Shown here: positions 5,820-6,624 of the stretch, piece by piece
How positions within the stretch are numbered: the stretch's first letter is position 1
Layout of the letters: every line of letters starts with the position of its first letter
NCBI GenBank assembly: GCA_020881085.1
Contig: JAJIYR010000157.1
Span: forward strand, 1 to 6,624
Direction: 5' to 3'
Origin: Rickettsia endosymbiont of Bryobia graminum
GTDB lineage: Bacteria > Pseudomonadota > Alphaproteobacteria > Rickettsiales > Rickettsiaceae
Length of the DNA: 6,624 nucleotides
The notes under the pieces: model-generated
Told to the model about the DNA's origin: nothing
The model's input: the letters and a program-made list of their open reading frames with translations, nothing else
Databases searched by the model: none
Translations under genes and position numbers: made by a program

Positions 5820-6431
5820 ATGTTTGTTAAAAATTTAATATTACTAGGTTTTGCTGCATTGGGTCAAATGTCTTATGGATATCGTATGTCTAACAATACA
5901 GTTGAAAAAGATGAAAGTGATAATGCGGTTGGAATTAATCCTCAAAATACAACGATGGCACCTAATCTTCTTTGGACTTTACCTAGGGAGCAAGGAGTAA
6001 GATAACGCGCTCTCACACCGGAAACACTTGCGATGGTAACAGATTTGTTAAACCCTGAATCGTTATTGGTAAAAGAATTTAACCAAACTATGGAAGAACA
6101 CCCCACATGGTACAATAGATCTATACCGTCTAAGCCTACTCCTAGTATGTTGCAAAAGATTTTTACTATTGTTCGAGGTGAAACAACTAAAGAGGCAAAC
6201 ACACTACAAAATACCACATCAGAAGTACCAGTATTAAGTAGAAAATCAAAATGCCTAGAGCATGATCAGCAGGAGGAGACAAAGAAAGAGGAAATAGGAA
6301 GAGCGCCAGAAATAGAACAATCAAAAGAAAAGACTCTAGAAATTAAAAAGGCAGAAGAACAACTCATGGAATGCACAAAGTGGTTCGAAGGGTCTGTCAG
6401 ATTCTTTGATGCTGTTGCACTAAGTGTGTAA
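5820..6431 (+). pseudogene. Putative exported protein interrupted by an in-frame stop
   Basis: No family is recognised. One reading frame runs from ATG 5820 to TAA 6429-6431, broken only by a TAA at 6003-6005 (codon 62 of 203). The part before the stop (61 aa) starts with a Sec-type signal peptide: MFVKNLILLG then FAALGQMSYG, with cleavage probably within residues 13-20. A polar Asn/Asp/Thr-rich segment follows. The part after the stop continues in the same frame (RALTPETLAMVTDLLNPESLL, and so on), with a highly charged Glu/Lys helix (about 145-185) and an end at SVRFFDAVALSV. Internal ATG 6033 has no good ribosome binding site. The simplest reading is a recent nonsense mutation (from CAA, GAA or AAA) in a roughly 200-aa secreted protein; readthrough or a sequencing error are alternatives. 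The 3' end lies 49 bp before an IS256-type transposase and may have been altered by that insertion. As written, only a 61-aa secreted peptide would be made. Confidence 0.7.
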
Positions 6432-6480
6432 ATTTCTAGGATAGGTTATATTAACAATAATATAATTTATCAGGAATAAC
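6432..6480 (+). promoter_or_regulatory. leader of the IS256-type transposase
   Basis: TATAAT (6461-6466) is a perfect -10 hexamer and AGGAA (6472-6476) a modest ribosome binding site 4 bases before ATG 6481. TTATATT (6446-6452) and AATATAA (6459-6465) form an inverted repeat around AACAAT that overlaps the -10. The element's left terminal repeat is expected in or just before this stretch. GTGTGTAAATTTCTAGG (6424-6440) is the likeliest part, because IS256-family ends often carry a GTGTAAA-type core, and it overlaps the stop of the preceding gene. Confidence 0.45.
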
Positions 6481-6624
6481 ATGAGTAACACTAACCAAGA
6501 GAAGATAAAGCAAGCAGTAGATTTGCTAGTAGATAAAGATACTGATTTAACGAGTTTTTTTGCCAAAGACGGGATGTTAAAGCAGTTAACTAAGAATATA
6601 TTTGAAAGAGCCTTAAAAGCTGAG
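6481..6624 (+). CDS. IS256 (Mutator)-family transposase, N-terminal fragment (cut by window edge)
   Basis: The first 48 codons are present and open to the window end. They read MSNTNQEKIKQAVDLLVDKD, then TDLTSFFAKDGMLKQLTKNI and FERALKAE. The pattern of a short polar N-terminus, an L-L-x(4-6)-L-x-x-(F/I)-F turn, then G-x-L-K-Q-L-T-K-x-(L/I)-x-E-(K/R)-A-L-x-(A)-E is the standard start of IS256-type DDE transposases, and usually continues into EMxxHLGY. Such proteins are about 400 aa, so most of it and all catalytic residues lie outside the window. AGGAA upstream supports the start. Whether the full copy is intact is unknown. Confidence 0.85.
   Translation, partial: MSNTNQEKIKQAVDLLVDKDTDLTSFFAKDGMLKQLTKNIFERALKAE

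Noticed and set aside
5942..6217. Minus-strand open frame of 91 aa
   Set aside because: Antisense to the interrupted secreted-protein gene; no ribosome binding site or family resemblance, while the plus strand has both a signal peptide and a strong Shine-Dalgarno sequence.
6033..6431. Separate 132-aa gene starting at ATG 6033
   Set aside because: It is in the same frame as the gene starting at 5820, separated only by one stop codon, and has no convincing ribosome binding site. Better read as the second half of one interrupted gene.
1..6624. CRISPR array, toxin-antitoxin pair or defence island
   Set aside because: No regularly spaced repeats and no pair of small overlapping genes or nuclease motifs were found on either strand.

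Overview
The window is AT-rich (roughly 30% GC by eye), with short operons, long gene-poor gaps and pieces of three different insertion-sequence families. The uracil-DNA glycosylase is of the alphaproteobacterial family-4-like type. Together these suggest an obligate intracellular alphaproteobacterium of the order Rickettsiales. The standalone prmC argues against Rickettsia itself, where prmC is usually fused to trmB. A Rickettsiales endosymbiont of a protist or arthropod fits, but the genus cannot be fixed from this sequence.

Layout, left to right. (1) Positions 2-127 hold the last 41 codons of an IS5-family transposase. (2) A 314-bp gap (128-441) carries a 17-bp repeat resembling an IS903-type terminal repeat, a 16-bp tandem repeat and a small hairpin. 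(3) Positions 442-2442 encode a 666-aa helical protein with TPR-like repeats, a Ser/Thr-rich N-terminus, a charged C-terminal helical stretch and a His-rich tail; its function is unknown. (4) Positions 2443-2925 are a decayed gap with a second copy of the 17-bp repeat, a perfect 46-bp palindrome and a frameshifted, stop-ridden relic of an IS6-family transposase on the minus strand. (5) A uracil-DNA glycosylase gene (2926-3771, minus) is divergent, across only 26 bp, from (6) a two-gene operon, rluD-prmC (3798-5578), whose genes overlap by ATGA. (7) After a 240-bp AT-rich gap comes a putative secreted protein gene (5820-6431) broken by an in-frame TAA at 6003-6005. (8) An IS256 (Mutator)-family transposase starts at 6481 and runs off the window.

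The conserved core (3-5.6 kb) is housekeeping: uracil repair of DNA, pseudouridylation of 23S rRNA and methylation of release factors. The last two both act on the ribosome/release-factor interface and look translationally coupled. The flanks are accessory and IS-eroded, holding two lineage-specific proteins: one cytoplasmic TPR-like protein and one exported protein that is now interrupted. I do not see a convincing new defence, conjugation or biosynthetic system. The items most worth following are the orphan TPR-like protein between the 17-bp repeats, the loopless palindrome, and the stop-interrupted secreted protein beside an IS.
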